The notes: generated by a model from the sequence alone, not told the origin. 64,000 nt of DNA from Bifidobacterium panos (GCF_012932445.1 NZ_JAAIIJ010000002.1:62001-126000), one strand, 5' to 3'. Positions 18,249 to 27,650 are shown, counted from the first letter of the stretch. Numbers and translations: made by a program.

Positions 18249-19044
18249 TTGCGCCGGTGGCGACGCGCACCGCTTCATCCACGTCATCGGTGATGGTGAC
18301 GAGCTGTGGATCCACGCCGGAAATCATGCCGCCGCTCTTGACGGTCCCGTTCAACCAGTCGAACAGGCCCTGCCAGTAGTCGCAGCCAAACAGCACCACC
18401 GGCATCGAGGTGACCTTGTGCGTCTGCACCAGCGTCAGCACCTCGAACAATTCATCAAGCGTGCCGAAACCGCCCGGGCACACGATCATGCCCGACGAAT
18501 ATTTGACAAGCATGGTCTTGCGCACGAAGAAATAACGAAAACTCATACCGAGGTTCACATAGTCGTTGATGCCCTGCTCACGAGGAAGCTCGATGCCGAG
18601 CCCGACCGACTTGCCGCCCGCGAGCGCGGCGCCACGGTTGGCCGCCTCCATAATGCCAGGGCCACCGCCGGTGATGATGGCGATTCCACGCGAGGCGATC
18701 GCCTTGCCCATGTATTGCGCCGCCTGATAATACTGTGAATCCTCGCGGGTGCGAGCCGAACCGAAAACACTGACGGCCGGGCCAAGCTCGGCGAGCGCGC
18801 CGAAGCCGTCAACGAATTCGGATTGTATGCGCAATACGCGCCACGGATCGCGATGCAGCCAGTCAGTGGATTGGTCGGCTTTCAGCAGTGCGGCTGTGGA
18901 GCTGTCAGCCGGAATCAGGTTTCCGCGCAGAATCTCCGGGCCACGGCGGTATGTGCGCTCAAATGGCACGGACGGGGCGGAACCGCTTGAAGCGGCTGCC
19001 GTACGCTCGATTGGGTTTGATGATTCGTTGCGTTGTATAGTCAT
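18238..19044 (-). CDS. LOG-family (TIGR00730) nucleotide phosphoribohydrolase-like protein
   Basis: 268-residue Rossmann protein of the LOG family, whose members hydrolyse cytokinin-type or other nucleoside 5'-monophosphates to base plus ribose 5-phosphate. The signature is complete: VSVFGSARTRED near residue 85, ITGGGPGIMEAANRGA, and the catalytic PGGFGTLDELFEVLT. The bacterial substrate is not established. It starts with ATG 19044 and carries a Ser-rich N-terminal extension. Convergent with the methyltransferase, overlapping 11 bp at the 3' ends. Confidence 0.9.
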   Translation of the reverse strand: MTIQRNESSNPIERTAAASSGSAPSVPFERTYRRGPEILRGNLIPADSSTAALLKADQSTDWLHRDPWRVLRIQSEFVDGFGALAELGPAVSVFGSARTREDSQYYQAAQYMGKAIASRGIAIITGGGPGIMEAANRGAALAGGKSVGLGIELPREQGINDYVNLGMSFRYFFVRKTMLVKYSSGMIVCPGGFGTLDELFEVLTLVQTHKVTSMPVVLFGCDYWQGLFDWLNGTVKSGGMISGVDPQLVTITDDVDEAVRVATGAISA

Positions 19045-19132
19045 ACGTCAACTCCACGCCTATATGTCTTCTATATCTATATTTACTGTCGTCTGCTCAT
19101 TATTGTAGCGAAATGGCATGTTTATTCGGCTG

Positions 19133-19231
19133 ACGAAAGATTTCTCCGCTCGCTTCGCTCGGTCGAAATGACAATCCCGTTCACTGTCATTTCGAGCGGA
19201 GCGAACGCAAGTGAGCGCAGTCGAGAAATCT
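19133..19231. repeat. palindromic intergenic repeat
   Basis: Non-coding element between the LOG gene and nhaA. Outer arms gaaagatttctc (from 19135) and gagaaatctt (ending near 19232) and inner arms tcgaaatgac / gtcatttcga form a long imperfect hairpin. The core resembles the dispersed GTCATTTCGAGCG-type intergenic repeats found in many genomes. It may also terminate convergent or parallel transcripts. Confidence 0.7.
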
Positions 19232-19240
19232 TATAAACAA

Positions 19241-20644
19241 TTACCGATTCTCTTCGGTGCCCGACGCTTCAGGCGAGGCGATGCTGCCAGAACCGAACGT
19301 CTCGACGCTCATGCCCATAGTGCCACCAGAACGCTCAACACCCCTCGAAACAGACGGTTCATCCGCATGTTTCGCCGCCGCCTGATCGGCGTACCGTTTC
19401 GATTGCCGGCTCAACAGCACGCCTGAAATGGCCGCAGCCAACAGCGAGGCGACCAATACGCCGAAACGCGCTTCGGCCGACAGCTCCGCATCAGGATAGG
19501 CCAGCGAGGCAATCAGGAAGGAAACGGTGAAGCCGATGCCGCAGGCGCAGGCCGCGGGGAACAGATCGCGCACGCGTAAGCCCTTGGGCATCTTCAGCCC
19601 GGCCACATGCGTGGAGATCCATGCCACCAGCATGATGCCCACGGGTTTGCCGACGACCAACGCGACGACGATGCCGACCACCACGGGGGAAACCATCAGC
19701 GCCAAAGTGAGCGATTCAAAATGCACGCCCGTGGCGAACAAGGCGAAGATGGGCAGGGCAACCAAGGCGGACAGGGGCTGCAATTTGTTGTGATAGCGTT
19801 CCGCTCGCGGCGACTTCTCGCCATACATCTCGCGCGAGGGCGTGAGCAAACCGACCAGCACGCCGGCCAATGTCGGGTGCACGCCGGCCTCGAACATCAT
19901 CACCCATGCCAGCACGCCAACCAAGCCGGCCAGCAGCCAGGGAATCTTTCTCAGTCTGACCAGATAGGCCCAAGCGACGGCGCACACGGCAATGCCGATG
20001 AACCAATACCACGCATTCAACGACGAGAAGAACAGCGCGATCAGCACGATGGCAAGCAAATCGTCCACCGTGGCGAGCGTCATCAGAAACGCGCGAATCG
20101 AGCCGGGCAGCGCTTTGGCGAACAGGGCGAGCACCGCCAGCGAAAACGCGATGTCCGTGGCCGTGGGGACGGCCCAGCCTTGCGCGATGGAGGCAAAGGA
20201 ATGTACCGCGCCGGAGGCGATGGTCTCGAAACCAGGGCCGGGAGGCGCGAAATACGAGAACAGCGCGGTGACCGCCAGGAAGAGCACCGGCGGCACCAGC
20301 ATGCCGCCCACCGCGCACAGCATGGGCACGGCGGCGGCTTTGGGGTTGGCCAGCGAGCCGGTGGTCAGTTCCTGCTTCAAATCAAGCCCGACCATCAGGA
20401 AGAACACCGTGAGCAGACCGTCCTGCGCCCAGTGGCCGAGCGGAAGGTCGATGTTCGTGTGCGGGATGGCCACATGCGTTTCGGCGATGGTTTCGAACAG
20501 ATGCGCCGTGGCGGGCAGGTTCGCCAGAATCAGGCCGAGCAGGGCGAACGCGAGCATGATGAGACCTGAGATGCGATCGGATGCGGCGATTCGTCGGATG
20601 GTGGCCCACCATCCCCCGGTCGTGTGCTCGCGGGTCTCGCCCAT
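19241..20644 (-). CDS. nhaA: Na+/H+ antiporter NhaA
   Basis: Inner-membrane sodium/proton exchanger for pH and sodium homeostasis; 467 residues and about 12 membrane segments. Family motifs visible: SGLIMLAFALLGLILANLP at the first helix, FFLMVGLDLKQELTTGSL, the aspartate region VPTATDIAFSLAVLALF and ATVDDLLAIVLIALFFS (transport Asp pair), and PVGIMLVAW. The hydrophilic C-terminal tail (about 60 residues, Ser/Glu-rich) is longer than usual. Start ATG 20644 has AAGGAG 7 bases upstream; the GTG at 20650 is too close. Confidence 0.95.
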   Translation of the reverse strand: MGETREHTTGGWWATIRRIAASDRISGLIMLAFALLGLILANLPATAHLFETIAETHVAIPHTNIDLPLGHWAQDGLLTVFFLMVGLDLKQELTTGSLANPKAAAVPMLCAVGGMLVPPVLFLAVTALFSYFAPPGPGFETIASGAVHSFASIAQGWAVPTATDIAFSLAVLALFAKALPGSIRAFLMTLATVDDLLAIVLIALFFSSLNAWYWFIGIAVCAVAWAYLVRLRKIPWLLAGLVGVLAWVMMFEAGVHPTLAGVLVGLLTPSREMYGEKSPRAERYHNKLQPLSALVALPIFALFATGVHFESLTLALMVSPVVVGIVVALVVGKPVGIMLVAWISTHVAGLKMPKGLRVRDLFPAACACGIGFTVSFLIASLAYPDAELSAEARFGVLVASLLAAAISGVLLSRQSKRYADQAAAKHADEPSVSRGVERSGGTMGMSVETFGSGSIASPEASGTEENR

Positions 20645-20762
20645 TATCACTCCTTAACGCTTCCGGCATGCCCACTGAATCGGCCTGCCCCATACCAGTG
20701 CCAACAATACCGAAACCATACGAATGATTTCGCCCCCAGCGTTACGCAAGCCCCACCAACCA

Positions 20763-20792
20763 GAAAAACCCGCCGCAACTAGGCGACGGGTT
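20763..20792 (-). terminator. terminator of tRNA-Arg
   Basis: On the minus strand the arms aacccgtcgc and gcggcgggtt form a stem with one A-C mismatch and a short loop, followed by TTTTTCTG, just 3' of tRNA-Arg. Confidence 0.75.
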
Positions 20793-20799
20793 CCTGCGG

Positions 20800-20873
20800 T
20801 GCGCCAGACAGGATTCGAACCTGCGACCTGCTGATCCGTAGTCAGCTGCTCTAATCCGCTGGGCTACTGGCGC
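20800..20873 (-). tRNA. tRNA-Arg (ACG)
   Basis: 74-nt cloverleaf read on the minus strand: acceptor GCGCCAG pairs with CTGGCGC plus discriminator A. The anticodon stem GCTGA/TCAGC encloses loop CTACGGA, giving anticodon ACG (inosine-34 expected, CGN codons). T-arm GGTTCGAATCC is present. Confidence 0.95.
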
Positions 20874-20953
20874 GTATTGCCTCGTTCAGGCAACTCGACT
20901 CATGTTACTCAGGGCCCATCCCTTTCGCAACCCGGCGTGTCACCCTAGTCACC

Positions 20954-22282
20954 CTATGCCGCCCGCCGCTTGCGCATGGAAGCGGCTTCATCTCGTTCGG
21001 CACGCACGATCTTCGGCGCGCCCGCGCCCAACACCGCGGATTCATCGACCACCACTTCGGTGACGTCATCCATGCTGGGCAGCTGGAACATGGTGTCCTG
21101 CAAGGTGCGTTCGATAATCGAGCGCAACCCGCGCGCGCCGGTGCCCTGACGGATGGCGGTGTCGGCAATCGCATGAATCGCGCCATCGGTGAACTGGAGT
21201 TTGACGCCATCCACAGCGAACAGCTTCATGTATTGCTTGACCAGCGCATTGGATGGCTGGGTCAACACCGCGGCCAAATCGCCGGCGGTCAGTTCCTTGA
21301 GCACACTGATCACCGGCAGACGCCCGATGAACTCGGGCAACAGGCCAAACTCCGCCAGATCGTCGGCGCTGACCTGTTCGAGCAGCTCCTCATCCGCCAC
21401 CTCGTGGTCGTGCCATTTGGCGCCAAAGCCGCTTTCCCTAGCACCGAGCCGCGTCTTGATGATGTCGGTCAGCCCGACGAACGCGCCGCCGCAGACGAAC
21501 AGGATGTCGCGCGTGTTGACCTGGATGGTCTCCTGATCACGATGCTTGCGCGTGCCCTCGGCAGGCACGGAGGCGATGGTGCCTTCGAGGATTTTCAGCA
21601 GGGCCTGTTGCACTCCCTCGCCCGACACATCGCGGGTGATGGAGGTGTTCTCCCCTGATTTGCGGGCGATCTTGTCGATTTCGTCGATATAGATGATGCC
21701 GTGCTCGGCTTTCGCCACATCGCCGTCCGCCGCCTGCAGCAGCCGTTGCAGCACGGTTTCCACATCGTCGCCCACATACCCGGCCTCGGTGAGCGTGGTG
21801 GCGTCCGTAATGACAAACGGCACATTCATCACCTTGGCGAGCGTTTGGGCCAAGTAGGTTTTGCCCACGCCGGTCGGTCCCATCAGCAAAATGTTCGATT
21901 TGGCCACCTGCACGTCGGCCAGCGGGTTGCGTTTCGCGGTGCCGCGCGCCTTGCCGTCAAGCTGCCCGGAGGCTTGTTCAAGCTCCATATTGACGCGCTT
22001 GTAATGGTTGTACACCGCGACGGACAGCGCTCGTTTGGCCGCCGCCTGACCGATAACGTATTTATCCAGATACGCGTTGATCTGCACCGGCTTGGGCAAG
22101 GTCAGCGCGTTGACTTCGGCGTCCTTGCGCCGCTCGTCGGAGATGATGCCCACGCACAGTTCGATGCACTCGTCGCAGATGGCGGCGCCTTGGCCGGTGA
22201 CGAGCTTGCGCACCTGATGTTCGGTTTTGCCGCAGAACGTGCAGGTCGGCACGTCGTCGTTATAACTCACCACACGTGGCAT
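20954..22282 (-). CDS. clpX: ClpX, ATPase subunit of ClpXP protease
   Basis: AAA+ unfoldase feeding substrates to ClpP. It is 442 residues from ATG 22282, which has AGGAGG upstream. The N-terminal zinc-binding domain has [12 protein letters not shown]...CDECIELC (residues 13-43). Walker A is [12 protein letters not shown] (about 134), Walker B is [12 protein letters not shown], sensor/pore elements include the [11 protein letters not shown] region, and the lid carries [15 protein letters not shown]. It lies 103 bp downstream of clpP2. The spacer holds a hairpin (22319-22352), so clpX may be partly uncoupled from clpP1P2. Normal length. Confidence 0.97.
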   Translation of the reverse strand: MPRVVSYNDDVPTCTFCGKTEHQVRKLVTGQGAAICDECIELCVGIISDERRKDAEVNALTLPKPVQINAYLDKYVIGQAAAKRALSVAVYNHYKRVNMELEQASGQLDGKARGTAKRNPLADVQVAKSNILLMGPTGVGKTYLAQTLAKVMNVPFVITDATTLTEAGYVGDDVETVLQRLLQAADGDVAKAEHGIIYIDEIDKIARKSGENTSITRDVSGEGVQQALLKILEGTIASVPAEGTRKHRDQETIQVNTRDILFVCGGAFVGLTDIIKTRLGARESGFGAKWHDHEVADEELLEQVSADDLAEFGLLPEFIGRLPVISVLKELTAGDLAAVLTQPSNALVKQYMKLFAVDGVKLQFTDGAIHAIADTAIRQGTGARGLRSIIERTLQDTMFQLPSMDDVTEVVVDESAVLGAGAPKIVRAERDEAASMRKRRAA

Positions 22283-22318
22283 GCGTCCTCCTGACCATCT
22301 GCCTGTTTCCTGCAGACA

Positions 22319-22352
22319 GAATACCCCTGCCTTCCATCGGGCAAGGGTATTC
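22319..22352 (-). terminator. hairpin between clpP2 and clpX
   Basis: Arms gaatacccctgcc and ggcaagggtattc pair with one wobble around a short loop. There is no strong T-tract, so this could be an attenuating hairpin or an RNA-processing site rather than a full terminator. Confidence 0.45.
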
Positions 22353-22385
22353 GTTTGTAAAGATACGTGGCGTATGGCCGAGTCG

Positions 22386-23033
22386 TCACTGACGGTGCTC
22401 AAGCACCTCGTCGACGATGCCGTATTCCTTCGCCTCCGGTGCCGTCAGGAAGGTGTCGACTTCGATGTCCTTGCGGATCTTCTCGACATCCTGACCGGTG
22501 TGTTTGGCGAGTGTGTTTTCGAGCCATTCGCGCATGCGCAGCATCTCGCGCGCCTGGATCTCGATTTCGGTGGCTTTGCCGAAGCCCTGGTCGATGGCCG
22601 GCTGATGGATGAGCACGCGCGCGTTCGGCAGCATCAGGCGCTTGCCTTTGGCACCCGCAGCCAGCAGGATCGCGGCGGCGGAGGCAGCTTGGCCGAGGCA
22701 CACGGTCTGCACGTCGGGCTTGATGTACTGCATGGTGTCGTAGATGGCCGTCATGGCCGTCATCGAACCGCCGGGCGAGTTGATGTACATCATCACGTCG
22801 CGGTTCGGATCCTGACTTTCGAGCACCAGCAGCTGGGCCATGATGTCGTCGGCGGAGGTGTCGTCCACCTGCACGCCCATGAAGATGATGCGATCCTCGA
22901 ACAGCCTTGAATAGGCATCCATCGTCTTCATGCCATACGGCGTCTTCTCAGAGAACTGCGGCATGATATAACGGTTGGTCGGCCCGGCCAAACGCTGGGC
23001 GCGGGCGACGAACTGCGCTTCCTGACTTGCCAT
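22386..23033 (-). CDS. clpP2: ATP-dependent Clp protease proteolytic subunit 2
   Basis: Serine peptidase ring subunit, about 215 residues. The catalytic Ser lies in [15 protein letters not shown], the His in RVLIHQPA, and the Asp in the region near [41 protein letters not shown] is the conserved oxyanion and substrate strand. Actinobacteria assemble mixed ClpP1-ClpP2 tetradecamers; the tandem clpP1 agrees with that. Start ATG 23033 is preferred; an in-frame GTG at 23042 overlaps the clpP1 stop. Confidence 0.95.
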   Translation of the reverse strand: MASQEAQFVARAQRLAGPTNRYIMPQFSEKTPYGMKTMDAYSRLFEDRIIFMGVQVDDTSADDIMAQLLVLESQDPNRDVMMYINSPGGSMTAMTAIYDTMQYIKPDVQTVCLGQAASAAAILLAAGAKGKRLMLPNARVLIHQPAIDQGFGKATEIEIQAREMLRMREWLENTLAKHTGQDVEKIRKDIEVDTFLTAPEAKEYGIVDEVLEHRQ

Positions 23034-23038
23034 GTGGC

Positions 23039-23656
23039 TCACTCCCCTTCCGTCATCGTGTCGTGCGTGGTGATGATCTTGTCCACGAAGCCGTATTCCA
23101 GCGCCTCGGAAGCGGTGAACCAGTGGTCATATTCGTTGTCGCGGTAGATTTCCTCGACGGTGTGCCCGGTCTGCTCGGCGGTCAGCTCGCTCATCGTCTT
23201 CTTCATGTCCATGATGAGTTCGGCGTTGATGCGCACGTCGGTGGTGGTGCCGCCGATGCCGCCGGACGGCTGGTGCATGAGCACGCGGGCGTGCGAGGTG
23301 AGGAAACGCTTGCCTTTGGTGCCCGAGCTCAACAGGAACTGCCCCATCGAGGCGCACATGCCCAAGCCCACCGTCGCCACGTCGGGCTGGATGAGCTGCA
23401 TGGTGTCGTAGATGGCCATGCCGGCGGTGATCGAACCGCCCGGCGAGTTGATATACAGCCAAATGTCCTGATTGGGGTCTTCGGCGGCCAGCATCAGCAT
23501 CTGCGCGCAGATGCGGTTGGCCATATCGTCTTTGACTTCCTCACCCATCCAGATGATGCGGTCTTTGAGAAGTCGGTTGAAAATCGGATCAGCCGGCCCT
23601 TGGGGCGCGTCGTCGCCCGTCATTACCGGCAAAGGTGCCAGGGTATTGCTCACCAT
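23039..23656 (-). CDS. clpP1: ATP-dependent Clp protease proteolytic subunit 1
   Basis: Companion ring subunit, about 205 residues. It has [19 protein letters not shown], nucleophile Ser in [15 protein letters not shown], His in [10 protein letters not shown], and the C-terminal [18 protein letters not shown]. The sequence HQPSGGIGG is closer to canonical ClpP than the HQPA of ClpP2. The start is uncertain between ATG 23656 (GGAGAAA just upstream) and ATG 23665; the longer upstream frame has no ribosome binding site. It heads the clpP1-clpP2-clpX group. Confidence 0.94.
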   Translation of the reverse strand: MVSNTLAPLPVMTGDDAPQGPADPIFNRLLKDRIIWMGEEVKDDMANRICAQMLMLAAEDPNQDIWLYINSPGGSITAGMAIYDTMQLIQPDVATVGLGMCASMGQFLLSSGTKGKRFLTSHARVLMHQPSGGIGGTTTDVRINAELIMDMKKTMSELTAEQTGHTVEEIYRDNEYDHWFTASEALEYGFVDKIITTHDTMTEGE

Positions 23657-23809
23657 TTTCTCCATTCGAATACACGTCGAACAAACATTGTCCAGCCTAC
23701 CGCCCTCAAGCGACCGCGCGCCGCATTCACCCCCTTTTCGGCTCCGCGCGTATTGCACTGCCCATCCCCGCTCTTACAATAAACCGCCCATATTCCATTC
23801 GGGTCGATC

Positions 23810-25021
23810 TCAACGTGACGATTTCGCGATGCACGAATACTCGTCCACCAATCGAGACAGCTTGGCGGCCGCGTTGGCAGGGCTGGTCGAAGGCAGTTGC
23901 GTCATCGGCAAATCAGTGATGCCGGCATCCGCCAGTCGCGGTTCGCACAATTTGCGATACAGCTGCGCGGCTTTGGTTCCGGTGGTGAATACGTGCGCGA
24001 TATGCGAGGCTTTGATCAGCGCGACCAGGTCATTCGGTTCGGCGTTGCGAATGCTGGCATCGCTGGCACCGACGATATCACACGAGGCGATGACGTCCCA
24101 CAACGCCACATGATGCCGCAACGCGAACCGTTTGCGCGCCTCGACCAGACGCTCGCCATCAACGCCGCCCGCCAAACAACTATCGTCGTCGAACACCGCC
24201 GCCATCACCGGCCAGAAACGATTGCGCGGGTGCCCGTAATAGAACCCCATCTCGCGCGATTTCGGGCTGGGCATCGACCCCAAGACCAGCACGCGGGACT
24301 CGGCGTCGAACACCGGCGAGAACCCATGCTCCACATGCTGCAAGTTTTCGAAGGTCAATGCATAACCGGCGATGAAGCTCTCATTCCAGTCATGCTCGTT
24401 ACGGCAGGTCTTGCCCAGCTCGTCAATCAGCCCGTGGAACTCCTTGAGCTCGTCAATGTCCCAATCGGCCACGAACGGCTGAACGCGCGACCGGAAGCCT
24501 TCATAGGATTTCGGCAAATCAGCAATCCCCAACGTCTCGAACAGACGGCGGGCGTAACGATCCGCAATGAATGCGGGACGATCGAAAACATACAGCAGAA
24601 TGTCATCGGCCGTCTCGCCGCCAATGCCTCGGACGGCGAGCAACTCGTCGCGCAACTCGGCATCGGTGCGATCGCGCACCATATCGGGTATCAGGTCGTC
24701 GTCGCGTAGCTCGCCAATCGACGAAAACCAAGCACAGAACGCTTTGACGTAACCGGCTTTCGTCCGCCAGTAGCCAGCCGGGCGAATCAGTTCGCCCAGT
24801 TCCTCGTCAGGCATGTCGAGCAGGGCTTGCGGCTCGAGCACGTTGCGCTCTTTGAGTTGGCGCAATGCGGTTTCGACATTGCCCCATGCCGTATTCTGCG
24901 TGAGAATCGCGCCAATCGCAATCTCAAACCGACCGTCGGCCGGCCACCACCACGTGCGCCCCATACGCTCGAGCATCAGCTCATACAGCCCGCGCACCGT
25001 AATCCATGCACCCATACCCAT
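23810..25021 (-). CDS. fusion of HhH-GPD (EndoIII-like) and deoxyinosine/uracil-type DNA glycosylases
   Basis: 403-residue base-excision protein made of two glycosylases. Residues 1 to about 235 are HhH-GPD: WWPADGRFEIAIGAILTQNTAWGNVE, then the hairpin LLAVRGIGGETADDILLYVFDRPAFIADRYARRLFE. Glu stands where bifunctional EndoIII has its catalytic Lys (GKTA becomes GETA), while the Asp is kept (IADRYARR). The four-Cys Fe-S cluster is absent. Residues about 245-400 match the UDG superfamily hypoxanthine/deoxyinosine group: VLVLGSMPSPKSREMGFYYGHPRNRFWPVM, and TQLPSTSPANAAAK at the end. Start is ATG 25021 or 25015. Its role is probably monofunctional excision of alkylated or deaminated bases. Confidence 0.85.
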   Translation of the reverse strand: MGMGAWITVRGLYELMLERMGRTWWWPADGRFEIAIGAILTQNTAWGNVETALRQLKERNVLEPQALLDMPDEELGELIRPAGYWRTKAGYVKAFCAWFSSIGELRDDDLIPDMVRDRTDAELRDELLAVRGIGGETADDILLYVFDRPAFIADRYARRLFETLGIADLPKSYEGFRSRVQPFVADWDIDELKEFHGLIDELGKTCRNEHDWNESFIAGYALTFENLQHVEHGFSPVFDAESRVLVLGSMPSPKSREMGFYYGHPRNRFWPVMAAVFDDDSCLAGGVDGERLVEARKRFALRHHVALWDVIASCDIVGASDASIRNAEPNDLVALIKASHIAHVFTTGTKAAQLYRKLCEPRLADAGITDLPMTQLPSTSPANAAAKLSRLVDEYSCIAKSSR

Positions 25022-25147
25022 CAGCCTACACACTAGGCCATCGACACCCCCATTTTTCGGGGGTAACCTCGCAGCGCGATATGGGTTTACGCTGTACCCC
25101 CAGTTCGCCGACGACGGCGACACCCACAACCTTAAAAGGGGGTTCCA

Positions 25148-26263
25148 ATGTTGGATTTTGTGATATGGGCGGCGCTCTGCCCACTCGCCATCGTGTTGCT
25201 GTTCTTCGCACAGCGTCCCATACGCAAACGCTCATCGGTCGTATTGAACATCATCATGTTCATCATCAAAGCGTTTCTGATGGTATTGTTCGCGCTTCTG
25301 GCCGTTACCTTCGATTCGATACTCAGTTGGGGACTTGTCGGCCTCACCTACGCGATATACATCGCGTTCCTTGGCGATCTTCTCTTCGACTGCATTCGCG
25401 GGATTGTCTATGTGGTTCGACGCGACACGGCAATGCTCGACAAAAGCCTCACGGCCAGCCTCACCCTCAGCCTCGTATGCGGGCTTGGGGTGATGGCATA
25501 CGGCGGCATCAACTCGCAAATCGTGCGCAAGACCACCCGAACCTACTACTCCAGCAAACTCACCAGCGAACACAACTTCGTGTTCCTTTCCGATGTCCAC
25601 GTCGGCGGTGCGCAGTCACATGACACCTTGCGCAAAGTTTGCGAGCGCATCGATAAGGACAACCCTGATTTCGTTGTTCTCGTCGGCGACATCACGGATG
25701 AATACACCACGAAACAGGACATGCAGAACACCTATGAGCTGTTCGGAGGACTCAATGCACCCGTGTATTTCGTCTACGGCAACCATGATCGCCAATACAA
25801 CTCCCACTTTACGGACGGGCGCAAATACACCGAGGAGGAGCTCCGCGACGCCATCACCGGCAACGGTCTGACCATTCTGAAGGACGAGTACCAGCGTATC
25901 TCGGACGATCTGGTGTTGATAGGGCGCGAGGATCTGACCGCAGGAAAGGGGCGCAAGGACTCGCAATCCCTGCGCAAACGCAACCCCGACGCGAATGCGT
26001 TCCTGCTGGCCGCGGAACACCAGCCATACAACACCGCCGACACCGTCGCGCTGGGCCCGGATCTGCAGGTTTCCGGGCACTCCCACGGTGGGCAGCTGTT
26101 CCCGTTAAGGACCCTGTACACGGCTCTCGGGTATGAATCCTTTGGCGAATACCAGCACGGCGACACCACACTGCTTGTCAGCTCGGGCGAATCGGCTTGG
26201 AAACTGCCCGTGCGCACCGAATCACCCTGCGAATACGTGCACGTAACCCTCAAACCGCAGTGA
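25148..26263 (+). CDS. membrane-anchored metallophosphoesterase
   Basis: 371-residue calcineurin-like phosphoesterase of the YkuE/YaeI type. The first about 125 residues form three to four membrane helices. The catalytic domain follows: FLSDVHVGG (D-x-H), VVLVGDITDEY (GD), VYFVYGNHDRQYN (GNHD), LLAAEHQPYN and VSGHSHGGQLFP (GHSHGGQ). All metal ligands are present. The catalytic domain is probably on the outer face. Substrates in relatives include UDP-diacylglucosamine-like or phospholipid compounds; here unknown. AAAGGGGG lies 8 bases before ATG 25148. Confidence 0.9.
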   Translation: MLDFVIWAALCPLAIVLLFFAQRPIRKRSSVVLNIIMFIIKAFLMVLFALLAVTFDSILSWGLVGLTYAIYIAFLGDLLFDCIRGIVYVVRRDTAMLDKSLTASLTLSLVCGLGVMAYGGINSQIVRKTTRTYYSSKLTSEHNFVFLSDVHVGGAQSHDTLRKVCERIDKDNPDFVVLVGDITDEYTTKQDMQNTYELFGGLNAPVYFVYGNHDRQYNSHFTDGRKYTEEELRDAITGNGLTILKDEYQRISDDLVLIGREDLTAGKGRKDSQSLRKRNPDANAFLLAAEHQPYNTADTVALGPDLQVSGHSHGGQLFPLRTLYTALGYESFGEYQHGDTTLLVSSGESAWKLPVRTESPCEYVHVTLKPQ

Positions 26264-26594
26264 TAGGGGCACCGCGCCATGCCAGTCGCTTGTCGTACTG
26301 GCTGGGTGAGAAACCTTTACAACCCGGCGGGCGCCAATGCAATCTGAGCCATTGGCCCCCGCCGCAAACTTAAGCTTCCATGAAATAGAGTCCCAAGACT
26401 TCCATCCGGCCAATGATGGTAATTTGATTGCTGGCGTTCCTTAAAAGGAAAAAGCGGCCTTCAGCTTAATCCAACGCTTACGTCTCTGCCTTCACGTCTC
26501 TGTCGTTGGGAAATCGGATACCTAAAAAGGTACCTAAAGGGCACGTTACCTGCATCATGTTTTCGAGGAACACTTTCACGCCATGTCGCTGGAA
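26264..26594. other. 331-bp non-coding spacer
   Basis: No coding potential seen. A small hairpin (gccagt...actggc, about 26281-26302) follows the phosphoesterase gene without a T-tract. Short repeats acgtctctg (twice near 26480-26505) and acctaaa (twice near 26520-26540) are present. It borders the accessory region. Confidence 0.5.
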
Positions 26595-27284
26595 TTAGGG
26601 CAAGGTGATGTAGTCGATGGTTTCCTTGATGAGGTCGTACCGTCCGCTAGTGGCGGCGTAATAAAGCCTGTTGGCGGTAATGTCAGCCGCCCGCACGAGC
26701 GAATCCTGACATGAATCCTTAAGCTGGAGATTGACCGCGCCCATGCCTGGGAAAAGCGGGGGAAAGAAATGTTCCCACCGATAGTTGTATGTGCCAATCT
26801 TGAACTCATTCTCAAGCGCTTCACCCAATTCGTACCGGCCGTCAGTGGCAGTGGAATGCTCGTCCATAAACACGAAGAGATCATTCACGGCATCACAACT
26901 GATCTCACCATTGCGAATCATGGTCTTGAATGCAGATTTGAGTCCCATTTTGAATACGTAGTCAAGGTAGCGCTGCTTGCTTTTCTTGTTCTGGTAGATG
27001 TTCTCCAGAACATCTCGCTGCCGAACAACAACACCGAATCTATGACAATGGTTCATGGCACGGAACATTGCCGCCTTCTGTTTGTTGCTCAGATAGACGG
27101 CCTTCATTTCGCGGTGTCCTTTGGCAGCGCCCGCCTTGCGCTGTTCGCGTTCGGCTGAGATATAACGCCTCTGGGCAATGTCGCGAGACTTCTTGTTGAG
27201 GAAAATGAGCCCGCCGAACACGAAGAAATCGTTGTGCACCTGATCGAACACGCCCGACTCGTCGGCGTACACGAATATGTTCAT
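26595..27284 (-). CDS. DUF3800 domain protein (copy 1)
   Basis: 229-residue protein of the DUF3800 family, predicted RNase H-like fold, function not established. The acidic signature is FVYADESGVFD at residues 4-14, then LFVFMDEHSTATDG in the middle and VRAADITANRLYY near the C-terminus; these are the probable metal ligands. AAGGAGG precedes ATG 27284. A strong hairpin stands directly upstream (27307-27330). A second, divergent family member occurs at 43535-44206 in the same window with the same leader layout. It lies just outside the tRNA-Ala element and may be an older passenger of the hotspot. Confidence 0.85.
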   Translation of the reverse strand: MNIFVYADESGVFDQVHNDFFVFGGLIFLNKKSRDIAQRRYISAEREQRKAGAAKGHREMKAVYLSNKQKAAMFRAMNHCHRFGVVVRQRDVLENIYQNKKSKQRYLDYVFKMGLKSAFKTMIRNGEISCDAVNDLFVFMDEHSTATDGRYELGEALENEFKIGTYNYRWEHFFPPLFPGMGAVNLQLKDSCQDSLVRAADITANRLYYAATSGRYDLIKETIDYITLP

Positions 27285-27300
27285 CGGCCCTCCTTACGAA

Positions 27301-27331
27301 TGCAGAAAAGGCCGCTGTGGAGCGGCCTTTT
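27301..27331 (-). terminator. terminator-like hairpin before DUF3800 ribosome binding site
   Basis: Arms aaaggccgc (27307-27315) and gcggccttt (27322-27330) are perfect, with loop tgtgga. On the minus strand TCTGC follows a TTTT run. It lies about 22 bases from the DUF3800 start codon, so it would cut or gate expression of that gene. Confidence 0.75.
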
Positions 27332-27605
27332 CTCCATGGGGCCGACGCCGGTAACACGACGCTTAAACGTTAATTCGGAATCCCATGTATACAGCGCATA
27401 TCTGCCTGTACCAGTCAGGCTACCACACGGCACCCCCGCAATGGCGAATCTTGCCGAAACCTCTTCTCGACATAACGCCTCCTATCGGCATGTCTCGGTG
27501 CCCGCCCGTGCCGCCCTGTGCGCTCCAAACGTGCCCTTCAGCCTGTAGAAACCCGCTTAATTTAGTAGAGATAGGCGAAATATGCCCCACCAAGAGAAAT
27601 AAACA

Positions 27606-27637
27606 AAATCCGCAGAACATTGATATTCCGCGGATTT
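27606..27637 (-). terminator. probable original terminator of tRNA-Ala, displaced by integration
   Basis: Arms aaatccgcagaa and ttccgcggattt pair with one mismatch; on the minus strand TTTTGTTTATTT follows. It lies immediately 3' of the displaced tRNA-Ala 3' end copy (27651-27668), where a tRNA terminator would be before integration. Confidence 0.6.
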
Positions 27638-27650
27638 CAGTCCATACATT

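Larger units (their letters stand above)
27285..27650. ncRNA. leader of DUF3800 gene and tRNA-Ala flank, possible structured RNA
   Basis: Non-coding. On the minus strand the likely promoter is near TATACA (about 27385-27390) and a roughly 80-nt leader ends in the 27307-27330 hairpin. Rfam contains several structured RNA motifs named after DUF3800 that lie in this position; I cannot test which, if any, this matches. The other end holds the ancestral tRNA-Ala terminator hairpin. Confidence 0.4.

Noticed and set aside
27420-27620. 66-codon minus-strand frame (MFCGFCLFLLVGH...)
   Set aside because: No ribosome binding site, crosses the displaced tRNA terminator hairpin, composition not protein-like.
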